Assembly (NCBI RefSeq): GCF_014193895.1
Contig: NZ_BLZR01000003.1
Span: forward strand, 1-43,425
Length of the DNA stretch: 43,425 bases
Reading direction: 5' to 3'
From: Clostridium fungisolvens
GTDB taxonomy: Bacteria; Bacillota; Clostridia; Clostridiales; Clostridiaceae
Part shown: positions 24,311-33,319 of the stretch, in pieces
How positions within the stretch are numbered: position 1 is the stretch's first letter
Layout of the letters: the number at the start of each line of letters is the position of its first letter
Program-made: the position numbers and the translations under genes
Notes under the pieces: generated by a model
Database searches by the model: none
Told to the model about the DNA's origin: nothing
Seen by the model: only the letters and a program-made list of their open reading frames with translations

Positions 24311-24342
24311 ATTATTTAGATAAATCTGTCTACAATTATATA

Positions 24343-24774
24343 TTATCTATTCATCACATCTTGTGAACTGCTGAAAAGTAGTGAAAAATCTGATTTTCTA
24401 AGCCAACCCTTAGAGTTGAAATCAGTATTTAATGGTAGAGATACAAAATACCATATCTGATTACTTACTTCAGCTTCTTCAAGAATTCTAACTTGAAGCT
24501 TTTGAGTTATCTTGTTTATAATAGGACCTTTTTCTAAGGGCGAAAGCATTAAAAAAACTCCTTCAAGAGTAACGCCATTAGAGGTTGTGGTATTTAAGTA
24601 TCTTATTGAAATATTAGTAAGACTTGAGTTTAAGGAATTATATTTTTCTCTTAATGCCTTATGTTGATTAGATAGCAGTAAATACTGTTGCCTAGAAAAA
24701 CTAAGTTTTCTATCGAAATATAAATACATGCAGGCAATAACTAAAATTAATAAGAAGATTATTATCAGTTTCAA
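24343..24774 (-). CDS. Membrane-anchored hypothetical protein, 143 aa
   Basis: One N-terminal membrane segment (LIIIFLLILVIACMYLYF, about 3-20), then a short coiled coil (about 22-55, RQQYLLLSNQHKALREKYNS), then a beta-rich C-terminal part (about 75-135) ending in SKGWLRKSDFSLLF. GWLRKSDF resembles the final strand of bacterial SH3-like domains; the identification is tentative. Start at TTG 24774, eight bases after GGAG; upstream GTG codons overlap this ribosome site. Probably a bitopic protein with the globular part outside the cell. Not recognised as a named family; monocistronic on the minus strand. Confidence 0.65.
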   Translation of the reverse strand: MKLIIIFLLILVIACMYLYFDRKLSFSRQQYLLLSNQHKALREKYNSLNSSLTNISIRYLNTTTSNGVTLEGVFLMLSPLEKGPIINKITQKLQVRILEEAEVSNQIWYFVSLPLNTDFNSKGWLRKSDFSLLFSSSQDVMNR

Positions 24775-24897
24775 AGATTCCACTCCCACAAAAGAAATAT
24801 CATTAGATTATATTAATATTTTTCCTAAAAAATGTGGGAAATATATAATACTATATACAGTTACAAAATGTTAATTAAATTTCTGCAGGTTTCTAAC

Positions 24898-24948
24898 TTA
24901 AGTTATACATGCTAAAAATAGGAATGATTTAAAACATGCATAACTTAA
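24898..24948. repeat. Hairpin sharing a stem arm with the metH tandem array
   Basis: TTAAGTTATACATG (24898-24911) pairs with CATGCATAACTTAA (24935-24948), with one A/C mismatch. The first arm is identical over 14 bases to the inner stem of unit 2 upstream of metH (10399-10412). The apical region is different and lacks the constant loop. It lies just beyond the 3' end of the sirtuin gene and may act as its transcription stop, although no T-run follows. Confidence 0.5.
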
Positions 24949-24965
24949 TATTTCATAATTGAAGA

Positions 24966-25688
24966 TTATACAACTGAACTCAAGACTTTGCCAATTGAAT
25001 CATGAATAACTAAATTAGCTTTGCTATCGGCAGAAGTAGTACTCTTATTTATCAACACTAGATTTTTACCCCTAAAGTAGTTTATAAGTCCAGCAGCAGG
25101 ATAAACAACAAGAGAAGTTCCCCCTATTATTAAAGTATCTGCTGCTGCAATAGCTTTAACGGCTCCATTAATAATATCCTCATCTAATCCTTCTTCGTAT
25201 AAAACTACATCAGGTTTAACTGTTCCTCCACACTTAGTACAGGTTGGTATACCCTTAGATTCTAAAATAAACTTTTCATCATAAAAAGCATGACATTTAG
25301 TACAATAATTTCTTAGAACTGATCCATGGAGCTCAAAAACATTTTTAGAACCAGCAGCTTGATGAAGTCCATCTATATTTTGAGTGACAATTGCCTTAAG
25401 TTTGCCCATCTCTTCTAGTTTTGCTAAGGCCAAGTGTCCAGCATTAGGCTTTGCGTTAGGATATATTAATTTATCTTTATAGAAACTGTAAAAGTCCTCA
25501 GGATATCTTATAAAAAATGTATGGGATACTAGTTGTTCAGGTGTGAAAGTCATATTTAACTTTTCGTTGAAAAGTCCATTAGAACTTCTGAAATCAGGTA
25601 TACCGGACTCAGTACTCATACCAGCACCACCAAAGAAGACAATGTTATTAGAATTATCTATGATTTCTTTTAATTTATCTGAATTCAT
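24966..25688 (-). CDS. cobB: NAD-dependent protein deacylase, sirtuin family
   Basis: 240-aa soluble enzyme that removes acetyl (and other acyl) groups from lysines, using NAD+ and making nicotinamide and O-acetyl-ADP-ribose. Seen: GAGMSTESGIPDFRS (NAD site, 21-35), TQNIDGLHQ (102-110), catalytic His121 in ELHGS, zinc cysteines 129, 132, 150 and 153 (two CxxC pairs), and GGTSLVVYPAAGL. The length fits the compact bacterial class (CobB/SrtN; class U or III), and the Arg and Tyr of desuccinylases are not evident. ATG at 25688 lies 6 bases after AGGTG; the GTG at 25697 overlaps that site. Monocistronic, on the minus strand. Confidence 0.93.
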   Translation of the reverse strand: MNSDKLKEIIDNSNNIVFFGGAGMSTESGIPDFRSSNGLFNEKLNMTFTPEQLVSHTFFIRYPEDFYSFYKDKLIYPNAKPNAGHLALAKLEEMGKLKAIVTQNIDGLHQAAGSKNVFELHGSVLRNYCTKCHAFYDEKFILESKGIPTCTKCGGTVKPDVVLYEEGLDEDIINGAVKAIAAADTLIIGGTSLVVYPAAGLINYFRGKNLVLINKSTTSADSKANLVIHDSIGKVLSSVV

Positions 25689-25853
25689 AAAAATCACCTC
25701 ATTAAAATTATATCACAAGTATTGAAGTAGTATTAATATATCTGTTATTATTAACTGTAGTGTATAGGTTACATAATGTTTAAAAAAGTTACCTTTCTTA
25801 GATTGAAAGGGTTTATCATAGAAAGATAAAATTTATTTCAGGGGGAATAGGCC

Positions 25854-26912
25854 TTGCGTTTGAAGAAAGTTTTAACAACGGCTGCTTTAGCTACATGCAT
25901 AATAACAGGATCGCTTTTTTATTACAGCAAAAATGTACAAGCTCAAAAATCAAAGGAAGCGTTTAGTGCTTTAAAAGCTGATTATTTAAATGAACGTATT
26001 GATTACAAATTGCTTAGTACTAAAATTAATGACTTAGAAAAGACAGGTTCGTATAAAGCAGATGATAGTGAAATTAAGAGTTTAGAAACACTAGAGAATC
26101 AAAGAAACGAATTTAAGAATATAGAAGAACAGTTTGCAAAAAAAGATTATAATCATGTTTTACCTGCAATAGCAAGTTTAGAAAAACAAATTGGAGATAA
26201 GGTACTTAAAGATAAGCTGTTAGAGCTCAAGAGTGCGGTAGAAGATTCTATCTCAGATGATTTAAATCAAGATATAACTGATTCTAAATATGATGATGGA
26301 CTAAAGTTCTTAGATGAAAATAAAGAATATTTATCTAAAGATTTTTTAGATAGCAGTAAAAAGCTTATTGAAGACGCAAAAGTAAAGGCTGAAGAAGAAC
26401 AGAAGCAGTTAGAAGCAGATAGAAAGGCAGCAGAGGAAAAGGCCAAAAAATCTGTTAGTCCTGCTATTGCTGCATACCTTAATGGATATACACCTAACCC
26501 TGATAAGGAAAATGTTGTGAAGAACTATTCAAGTAGATCTAAATTTTTAGTTTGGGTGGATCTTCAAAACCAGAAAACAAATGTATTTGTAGGCAGTAAG
26601 GGTGATTGGAAGCTTATAAAAGAACTAGATTGTTCTACTGGTGCAGTAGGAAGCGAGACTCCAAAGGGGATATATAAGGTTTCAGCAAGAGGTGACTGGT
26701 TCTATAATGCAAGCATAAATGAAGGAGCAAAAAACTGGGTTCAGTTTTTTGGTAATTACCTTTTCCACTCTTGGCCTATGGACAAAAATAAAAATATCAC
26801 TGATTATACTTTAGGTAAACCTGTATCTCATGGATGTGTAAGATTAAGTCTAGAAAACTCTAAATGGATATTTAATAATATACCAGGTGGTACTACAGTT
26901 TATGTTAATTAA
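25854..26912 (+). CDS. L,D-transpeptidase (YkuD domain) with coiled-coil linker
   Basis: 352-aa cell-wall cross-linking enzyme. An N-terminal signal or anchor (residues 5-24, then YSKNVQAQ) exports it. A mostly helical, charged region (about 30-200) forms a coiled-coil spacer, with an E/K/A-rich stretch at 175-200. The YkuD domain (about 227-352) carries HSW (His305) and SHGCVRL with His326, Cys328 and Arg330, the catalytic set. It forms 3-3 (or protein) links in peptidoglycan outside the cell. The start is TTG at 25854, with AGGGGG 8-9 bases upstream; no ATG fits. Monocistronic with a terminator. It could also act as a carboxypeptidase or attach proteins to the wall. Confidence 0.9.
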   Translation: MRLKKVLTTAALATCIITGSLFYYSKNVQAQKSKEAFSALKADYLNERIDYKLLSTKINDLEKTGSYKADDSEIKSLETLENQRNEFKNIEEQFAKKDYNHVLPAIASLEKQIGDKVLKDKLLELKSAVEDSISDDLNQDITDSKYDDGLKFLDENKEYLSKDFLDSSKKLIEDAKVKAEEEQKQLEADRKAAEEKAKKSVSPAIAAYLNGYTPNPDKENVVKNYSSRSKFLVWVDLQNQKTNVFVGSKGDWKLIKELDCSTGAVGSETPKGIYKVSARGDWFYNASINEGAKNWVQFFGNYLFHSWPMDKNKNITDYTLGKPVSHGCVRLSLENSKWIFNNIPGGTTVYVN

Positions 26913-26964
26913 GGTGAGCTTATAAAGTTATAAGTAACATGACCATATAATCTAATAAACATTT

Positions 26965-27012
26965 TAAAAAGTCTATTGCAGCATTTTAAAAAGCTAGTAA
27001 TAGACTTTTTTA
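26965..27012 (+). terminator. Terminator after the L,D-transpeptidase gene
   Basis: AAAAAGTCTATT (26966-26977) pairs perfectly with AATAGACTTTTT (26999-27010), with inner AGCA/AGCT-like pairing and T-run to 27011. Its T-run is also the first bases of repeat copy 3. Confidence 0.9.
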
Positions 27013-27194
27013 CTGTAAAGAAAAATAAAAAAATTATTGCTACCTAAGCTCAGTAATTTCAGTTATTTATTATAGCTTTTTAGGTAGTGCAGTAAAAAAG
27101 AAAATATATTCGCCTGCCAGATTTCCCTCATATACATTCGGAAAGGCAGATTCGTAAAAAACTCACTGAAGAAGATCGCTTAAGTGAGTTTTTT
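27006..27194 (+). repeat. Structured intergenic element, copy 3 (189 bp)
   Basis: The outer arm TTTTTTACTG (27006-27015) pairs perfectly with CAGTAAAAAA (27090-27099); the inner arm CTACCTAA (27040-27047) pairs with TTAGGTAG (27080-27087). The 3' half starts at TATTCGCCTGCC (27107), with TGCC/GGCA pairing, then the hairpin CTCACT/AGTGAG and TTTTTT (27189-27194). It follows the same plan as copies 1 and 2. The remaining 140 bases to the next gene hold a possible TATAAT-like promoter region (about 27270-27275) and nothing else. Confidence 0.7.
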
Positions 27195-27336
27195 ATTTTT
27201 TATGAAATAAAATATGAATTTTCAGAAATTTGTAAGCAAGTTGTAATAAAAACTGATACAATACTATGATATAATGGTGGTAAATTTTAACTTATATTGC
27301 AATAATGCTTATATATTATAAGAAAGTAGGGGAACT

Positions 27337-29709
27337 ATGAGAAAAGTAGTCAATAGAGTGTTAATTTTTATTCTTGCAATTGCATTAATTATCCCTTTAG
27401 TTCTAGTAAAAGGTGAGACTGTTAAAGCCGATACTAAGAAAGGTATAACAGTAAAAACCACTGTGGGGTTTAATGACAAATACAAAATAGGTTACTATAC
27501 ACCTATAAATATATCCATAAAAAATGATTATAAGGATATACAAGGAACTGTTGAAGTTAAGGTTCCTACCTCAGAAAATAAATATGATAGCTATTTAAAA
27601 AATATTAGTCTTCAAAAAGGAGCTGAGAAAATTGTTACCATCAATGTTCCTGTAAAGCAAGCCTTTTTGAAATATGAGGTGTCAATAAAAGATGGTAATG
27701 ATGAAGTGTATAGTGAAGAAATTAAGGTTGGAAACTCTACAAATCAAACTGTAAAGTTTGTAGGAATTTTAAGTGATGATTTTGACAGTTTAACATATCT
27801 TAATAAAATTCCAGCACCAAAGGGTGTTACTTTATCAACAGAATTGATAAAGCTAGATGAAAATAAATTTCCGGATTATCTTCAGGTGCTTCAATCTTTT
27901 GACATAATAGTAATCAATAATTTTGATAGTTCTAAATTATCTAAAGAAGCTTATGAAAATCTAAAGAGTTGGGTAAAACTCGGTGGAACCTTGGTGATTG
28001 GTACTGGTACTAATTATAACAAGACTCTAAGTTTATTTAAGGATGATTTTATAAAGGGACAGCCTGGAGAGATCACAAAGGTAAATACGTCTAAGATATA
28101 TAGCATAGCTACCAATGGAGATAATAACAATCCAGTTTCAGTAGAAAATTTAAATATACAGCTGGATGGAAGTAACACAAATATACAAGAAGGAAATTCG
28201 AAACTTCTTCAGACAATTAATATAGGTTCTGGAAATGTTGCTATAGCAGGTTTTGATTTTGGACTTAAACCTTTTGTTGGCTGGGCAAATAACAGTTCTT
28301 TCGGAGAAAAGATTTTTAGTATGATAAATCCAAGTTTTATTAATAATGCTAAATTTGATAATAGTTATATGAACACATATTTCTCTGTAAGCGAACTAGT
28401 AAACAATTTAATGACTAAAAAAGCAGATATAAACATGTATCTTTTAGTACTAATAATCTACATTGTTTTAGTAGCTCCAATAAGTTATTTTATACTTAAA
28501 AAGTTAGATAAACGTGAATTCATGTGGATAACAGTTCCATGCATTGCTATAGTGTTCGGAGTTATAGTCTACTTTTTAGGGAGTGGGACAAGATTAAGCG
28601 ATATAGTGGCAAATAACGCTAATATAATAAATATGGATTCAAAAGGAACAGCTACTAAAAACACATACGTAGGGATATTTACACCAAAGAAAATGACTGT
28701 TGAGGTATCAAGTAAAGAAGGTCAAAAGCTAGAGTCTGTAGATAATCCTAATTATAATGGAAATCCAGATAATGCAAAGAAAAATGAACTTGATACTTTA
28801 ATAAGAGAAGATAAAGGAACTCTCGAATTTAAAAATAAAAGTGTTCTTGCTACTAGAACCGTGAAGATACCATCTACTAATATAAGCATTGGAAAGATAG
28901 ATGCTGATGTATCTATAGACGGAGATGAGATAAAAGGGGATATTAAGAATTCTACTTCTTATGATTTTGAATATTGCTATTTAATAACTCCTAAGTCTTA
29001 CTATATTCTTGGAGCTGTCAAGAAGGGCGATAGCGTAAAGCTAGATAAAAAAACAGGGGATTATAATGGTGATATAAATCAACTAACCTATGAGAATAAA
29101 ATTTATAAAATGGGTAGCCCTAATGTTAGTGATGAGGATAGATATAATGCCAGCTTATTTAGAATGTCATATTCTGAATCAATGCAAGCAACAAGAGTTA
29201 AAGATATTTCTATCATAGCGATAACAAAAGATAGTATTTCAAAACCATTGGTGGTAAATGGTAAAGATTCAGTAGTTAAGGATAGAACCATAATAAGAAT
29301 GCCATTACAACTAAATTTCAAGAATGGTGATACAATTCAGTACCCAATGGGATTTGTAAATCATAGAGTAGTTGAAATGTCCACTACAAATTATGATCCA
29401 TATGGAGAAGCTTTCTATGGTGCTGGAAATCCTGAGATAGTATATGATATAGATAAAAATATCACTGTAACAGACCTAAAATTAGACTCGAGTTCAACTA
29501 GCAGTAATATAGGAAGTTCTAATGCAGCTTTAGAAGTGTATGACTATAAGCAAAATAAGTATGTATCTTTGACTTCTAATAGTTTTAGTGGCGATGATGT
29601 GAAAAAATATTTGAATAATGATAATGAATTAAAGATTAAATTGAGTGTGAATAATAATGGTGCACCAGCTCAAATACCTGAGATATCTGTAAAAGGGAAG
29701 GTGAAATAA
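27337..29709 (+). CDS. Surface/membrane protein, 790 aa, first gene of the MoxR-VWA-ABC operon
   Basis: Signal peptide (about 1-32, LIFILAIALIIPLVLV then VKADT), a large extracytoplasmic N-domain, then two membrane segments (about 366-387 and 393-413) and an extracytoplasmic C-half. The region at about 145-240 (ILSDDFDSLTYLNKI ... LKSWVKLGGTLVIGTGT) has the strand-turn pattern of class-I glutamine-amidotransferase-like folds that occur in GldG-type and BatA-type proteins; no catalytic Cys is seen. No full family name can be given. Its stop overlaps the ATG of the ABC ATPase by one base, so the two are translationally coupled. Probably a periplasm-facing accessory subunit of the ABC exporter (inference). 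ATG 27337 follows AGTAGGGG. Confidence 0.75.
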   Translation: MRKVVNRVLIFILAIALIIPLVLVKGETVKADTKKGITVKTTVGFNDKYKIGYYTPINISIKNDYKDIQGTVEVKVPTSENKYDSYLKNISLQKGAEKIVTINVPVKQAFLKYEVSIKDGNDEVYSEEIKVGNSTNQTVKFVGILSDDFDSLTYLNKIPAPKGVTLSTELIKLDENKFPDYLQVLQSFDIIVINNFDSSKLSKEAYENLKSWVKLGGTLVIGTGTNYNKTLSLFKDDFIKGQPGEITKVNTSKIYSIATNGDNNNPVSVENLNIQLDGSNTNIQEGNSKLLQTINIGSGNVAIAGFDFGLKPFVGWANNSSFGEKIFSMINPSFINNAKFDNSYMNTYFSVSELVNNLMTKKADINMYLLVLIIYIVLVAPISYFILKKLDKREFMWITVPCIAIVFGVIVYFLGSGTRLSDIVANNANIINMDSKGTATKNTYVGIFTPKKMTVEVSSKEGQKLESVDNPNYNGNPDNAKKNELDTLIREDKGTLEFKNKSVLATRTVKIPSTNISIGKIDADVSIDGDEIKGDIKNSTSYDFEYCYLITPKSYYILGAVKKGDSVKLDKKTGDYNGDINQLTYENKIYKMGSPNVSDEDRYNASLFRMSYSESMQATRVKDISIIAITKDSISKPLVVNGKDSVVKDRTIIRMPLQLNFKNGDTIQYPMGFVNHRVVEMSTTNYDPYGEAFYGAGNPEIVYDIDKNITVTDLKLDSSSTSSNIGSSNAALEVYDYKQNKYVSLTSNSFSGDDVKKYLNNDNELKIKLSVNNNGAPAQIPEISVKGKVK

Positions 29710-30638
29710 TGTTAGAGATAAAAGATCTTTATAAAACATACGGAAAGTTTCAAGCTGTAAGAGGTCTAAATCTTGAAATTCCCAAAGGAGAGATATTTGG
29801 ATTTGTAGGCCCAAATGGTGCTGGAAAGACAACTACAATGAGAATAATATGTGGTTTATTAGATGCTACTTCTGGTAAAGTTACGGTAGATGGGATTAAT
29901 GCATTGAAGGATACAAGACTCTTAAAAAGTAAAATAGGATATATGCCTGACTTTTTTGGAGTATATGATGATCTTAAGGTTACAGAGTATTTGGAATTCT
30001 ATGCATCAATATATAATATAACAGGTGCTGAGAGCAAGAAAATCTGTATGGATTTATTGGAACTGGTAGACCTAGTAGACAAGAAAGATTTTTATGTAGA
30101 TAACTTATCAAGAGGTATGAAACAAAGGCTTTGTTTGGCTAGAAGTTTAGTTCACAATCCAGAGCTTTTAGTACTAGATGAGCCAGCTTCAGGCATGGAC
30201 CCTAGAGCAAGAATTGAGATGAAGGAAATACTTAGAACATTAAAAGGAATGGGAAAAACAATATTAGTAAGTTCTCATATACTGCCAGAGCTAGCAGAGC
30301 TTTGTACTTCTATTGGTATCGTTGAGAGAGGTCAAGTGGTTGTAAATGGTACTGTAGAGGAAATAATGAAAAAGATATACCACACTCAAACCATAAAGAT
30401 TAAGGTTTTAGATAAGGCAGAAGAGACTTTAAGGATACTAAAAGAATACCCGGATTTAGATAATATAAATGCTGTTGGTGATAATATAGTAGAAGCTTCT
30501 TTTAAAGGTGATGACAGGTACATGAATGAGCTGCTAGTAAGGCTTATAAATAATAATATTCCTGTTGTATCTTTTAATCAGCTTGATGGAAATCTTGAGG
30601 ATATCTTTATGAAAGTAACTGCTACTTTGGAGGAATAG
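29709..30638 (+). CDS. ABC transporter ATP-binding protein
   Basis: 309-aa cytoplasmic ATPase. Walker A is GPNGAGKTTT (about 34-43), the signature is LSRGMKQRL (about 135-143; R replaces the second G of LSGGQ), Walker B is LLVLDEPASGMD (about 156-167), and the switch His lies in VSSHILPEL. The C-terminal extension (about 215-309) is typical of drug or GldA-like exporters. It pairs with the ABC-2 permease that follows. The start overlaps the stop of the 790-aa gene (TAATG). Role: powers export or membrane remodelling by the operon-encoded permease. Substrate unknown. Confidence 0.92.
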   Translation: MLEIKDLYKTYGKFQAVRGLNLEIPKGEIFGFVGPNGAGKTTTMRIICGLLDATSGKVTVDGINALKDTRLLKSKIGYMPDFFGVYDDLKVTEYLEFYASIYNITGAESKKICMDLLELVDLVDKKDFYVDNLSRGMKQRLCLARSLVHNPELLVLDEPASGMDPRARIEMKEILRTLKGMGKTILVSSHILPELAELCTSIGIVERGQVVVNGTVEEIMKKIYHTQTIKIKVLDKAEETLRILKEYPDLDNINAVGDNIVEASFKGDDRYMNELLVRLINNNIPVVSFNQLDGNLEDIFMKVTATLEE

Positions 30639-30640
30639 TG

Positions 30641-31567
30641 ATGAAGATGAATATTAATAAAAGCAGTTTTAGAATAAATCCAGTATTACTTAAAGAATTA
30701 AGAGTTAAGATGAGAGGTTGGAGGGCGCCTATATTAATAGGGGTTTACAATCTAGTATTAACTTTACTTACCATACTTTTTCTTAAAACCATTATGAACC
30801 GCGGTACAATGACTGCAGATCAAGTATTTACAACTTATGGTTTCATGTCTGCAGCTCAATTTGGTCTTATCAGTTTAATTGCTCCGGCTTTAACCGCAGG
30901 AGCAATATCTGGGGAGAGAGAAAAACAAACTTTAGATATACTTTTATCTACTACCTTAAAGCATAGATCTATAATCTTAGGGAAGCTATTTGCATCACTA
31001 AGTCATATAATTCTTCTGATATTAAGCTCGGTACCGATATTTTCAATAATATTTTTATTTGGAGGAATTGGTATAAGTGAATTGCTACAGACCTTCTTAT
31101 TTTATATCGTACTTGCAATAACCTTAGGAAGCATTGGACTTTTCTTTTCAACATTTATAAGGAAAAGCACTGCTGCTAATGTATTGTCTTATGCTTTGAT
31201 TGTATTCTTGTTCATAGGAACGCTGTTAATAACAGTATTCTATGTCCAGCTAGTTATTCAACCTACGCTGCTTAATAAATCGTATGATCAAACCTTTTGG
31301 CTCATGTATTTAAATCCAGCAGCTTCATTTATTACGCTTTTAGTAAGTCAGTTTGGTGTAAGTGGTCAATCAATCTTTCCGGGATTTTATATATCAAGTA
31401 ATAGTCAAAATATGTGGGCTATTAATATAGTTATAGATTTAGTTTTATCAATATTATTGCTTACAGCGTGTTCATATAAACTAAATCCAGCAAGAAGAAA
31501 GTTTTCTATAGATAAAAAGTATGATGAGCTTCACAAGGATGATATTAGTGAAGAGGCGGATAAATAA
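30641..31567 (+). CDS. ABC-2 type transporter permease
   Basis: 308-aa membrane protein with six hydrophobic segments (about 28-50, 68-92, 118-140, 146-165, 175-200 and 262-283). N-terminal NPVLLKELRVKMRGWRAPIL and GEREKQTLDILLSTTLKHRS are the usual ABC-2/GldF-like landmarks, the latter being the coupling region before TM3. Start at ATG 30641, 7 bases after GGAGG; the GTG at 30638 overlaps the ATPase stop (TAGTG) and is also possible. It follows the ATPase directly and would form the transport channel. The charged C-terminal tail (KKYDELHKDDISEEADK) is cytoplasmic. Confidence 0.9.
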   Translation: MKMNINKSSFRINPVLLKELRVKMRGWRAPILIGVYNLVLTLLTILFLKTIMNRGTMTADQVFTTYGFMSAAQFGLISLIAPALTAGAISGEREKQTLDILLSTTLKHRSIILGKLFASLSHIILLILSSVPIFSIIFLFGGIGISELLQTFLFYIVLAITLGSIGLFFSTFIRKSTAANVLSYALIVFLFIGTLLITVFYVQLVIQPTLLNKSYDQTFWLMYLNPAASFITLLVSQFGVSGQSIFPGFYISSNSQNMWAINIVIDLVLSILLLTACSYKLNPARRKFSIDKKYDELHKDDISEEADK

Positions 31568-31598
31568 ATTTTAGTAAAAATTATAGGGGGGTGGCATA

Positions 31599-33197
31599 TT
31601 GGATAGCCCATATAGAGAGATAATAGCTAGATTAAAAAAAGTAAGAAAAAGAGTATATGTAGAAAAGTTTCTCAGAAATTTTTCTATTACATTAGTTATC
31701 TCTACCATATTGATAATTGCGGTAGCATTAGCTTCGAGGCTTATACCTATATATGGAGTGTATTTCATATGGCTTCCCTCTATATATTCTATAGGTTTGG
31801 TAGGTGCTTTAATTTCTACCATTATATTTATGCCAAAGTTGAAAAAGATTAGTGAAATAGTTGATTCCTTTGGATTAGATCAAAGGGTATCAACTGCTCT
31901 TGAACTTATGGATGAAGAAAACATATATAAAAAGGTTCAAGCCGAGGATGCATTAGTGAAATTTAATAGCTTGGATTATGCTAAACATATAAGATTACTG
32001 CCTTCAAAATTGATACTTAGAATACTTATAGGAACTATAGTGGTATTTTCGCTTACCTTTCTTATACCAGATACATTAAAGGATGAAGCAAATAGGCTAC
32101 ATGCACTTAATGTAGAAAAGAAAGAAGAAGTGAAAAAGATAGAAAATGCTAAGAAGGAGGTAAGCGAAAATAAGAAGCTTACGGAACAAGAGAAGAAGGA
32201 GCTCTTAGCAAAGGTAGATGAATTAAAAAAGGATTTAAAACTAGCAAAAACTGATAAGGAAATAAATAAGGCTAAAGAAAAACTGGCAAAAAAGCTAGAT
32301 ATAGATAAGAACAAAGAATTAGATAAGGATTTAAACAAGCTAGCGGAAGGCTTGAAAAAAAATGATGCTACAAAAAATCTAGCAGATGCTATAAAGAATA
32401 ATGATGATAAAAAACTTCAAAGCGAGTTAGATAAGTTAAAAAATGATATGAAAAACATGGATAGTAAACAAAAAGAGGAGCTTAAAAATAGCATCTCAAG
32501 CACCTCAGCGTCTTTAAGCAGTAGCGATCTTAAAAGTAGTTTAGGTGAACTTTCAGATTCGCTATCATCTGGTGATGAGGCTGCGATAAATAAAGCTGTA
32601 AGTTCAGTTAGTAACTCCCTAGCTAAGGCTTCATCTCAAAGAAATAAAAATCAAGCATTAGCTTCGCTTCAGAAAGATTTGGGAGATGAAAATCAGCAGC
32701 TAGCTGAAGCTAAAGATCAAAATTCCCAAGGTCAAGGAAGTGGCTCTGGCAACGGCAGTGGTAGTGGAAATGGTAGTGGAGATGGAAGTGGTAGTGGTTC
32801 GGGAAACGGATCAGGAGGAAATGGAACAAGTGGTGGAGGAAGTGGAGCTGGAAATGGAACTTCTAATGGATCTAATGGTGTAAATCCTTATTCTGGAGGA
32901 GGAGTAGGAAATAAGGCTCCAGGTACTTCAAAAGAAAGGGAATATGAAAAAGTATTTACTCCAAGTAGACTTGGAGGAGATGGTAAAACCTCCTCTTTAA
33001 GTGGTAAGGCTGGAACCAATGGAAATAGTGAAAGCGAAATAACAGATAAATCTAACGCTACTCTAGGAGAATTAAAACCTTATGATCAAGTTGTAGGTGA
33101 ATATAGTAAAGAAGCTATGGAGAATATGGAAAACTATGAGGTTCCTGATGGCATGACAGAGATAATAAAGGGGTACTTTTCATCATTGCAGCAGTAG
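31599..33197 (+). CDS. Membrane protein with coiled coil and Gly/Ser-rich linker, 532 aa
   Basis: Three membrane segments can be placed: about 25-46, 50-73 and 140-158. Residues about 165-300 are very rich in Lys, Glu, Asn and Asp with heptad-like spacing (KELDKDLNKLAEGLKKND), a coiled coil. Residues about 300-375 are Ser-rich helices, and about 378-430 is a Gly/Ser/Asn linker (GSGNGSGSGNGSGDGSGSG). The acidic C-terminus ends with GEYSKEAMENMENYEVPDG. Start TTG at 31599 follows AGGGGGGTGG; no ATG fits. I do not recognise a family, though membrane proteins with a similar layout occur next to MoxR genes. 32 bp after the permease and 122 bp before moxR. Confidence 0.7.
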   Translation: MDSPYREIIARLKKVRKRVYVEKFLRNFSITLVISTILIIAVALASRLIPIYGVYFIWLPSIYSIGLVGALISTIIFMPKLKKISEIVDSFGLDQRVSTALELMDEENIYKKVQAEDALVKFNSLDYAKHIRLLPSKLILRILIGTIVVFSLTFLIPDTLKDEANRLHALNVEKKEEVKKIENAKKEVSENKKLTEQEKKELLAKVDELKKDLKLAKTDKEINKAKEKLAKKLDIDKNKELDKDLNKLAEGLKKNDATKNLADAIKNNDDKKLQSELDKLKNDMKNMDSKQKEELKNSISSTSASLSSSDLKSSLGELSDSLSSGDEAAINKAVSSVSNSLAKASSQRNKNQALASLQKDLGDENQQLAEAKDQNSQGQGSGSGNGSGSGNGSGDGSGSGSGNGSGGNGTSGGGSGAGNGTSNGSNGVNPYSGGGVGNKAPGTSKEREYEKVFTPSRLGGDGKTSSLSGKAGTNGNSESEITDKSNATLGELKPYDQVVGEYSKEAMENMENYEVPDGMTEIIKGYFSSLQQ

Positions 33198-33319
33198 ATA
33201 CCTTTTCATAAGAATAAATAAATCACTTCTAAGATAATCGCTGATTGAAGTAATTATTAAATAAAATCATTGAGTTAAATCAAGGCATATATAGAGATAA
33301 AAACAATAAGGAGAATAAC

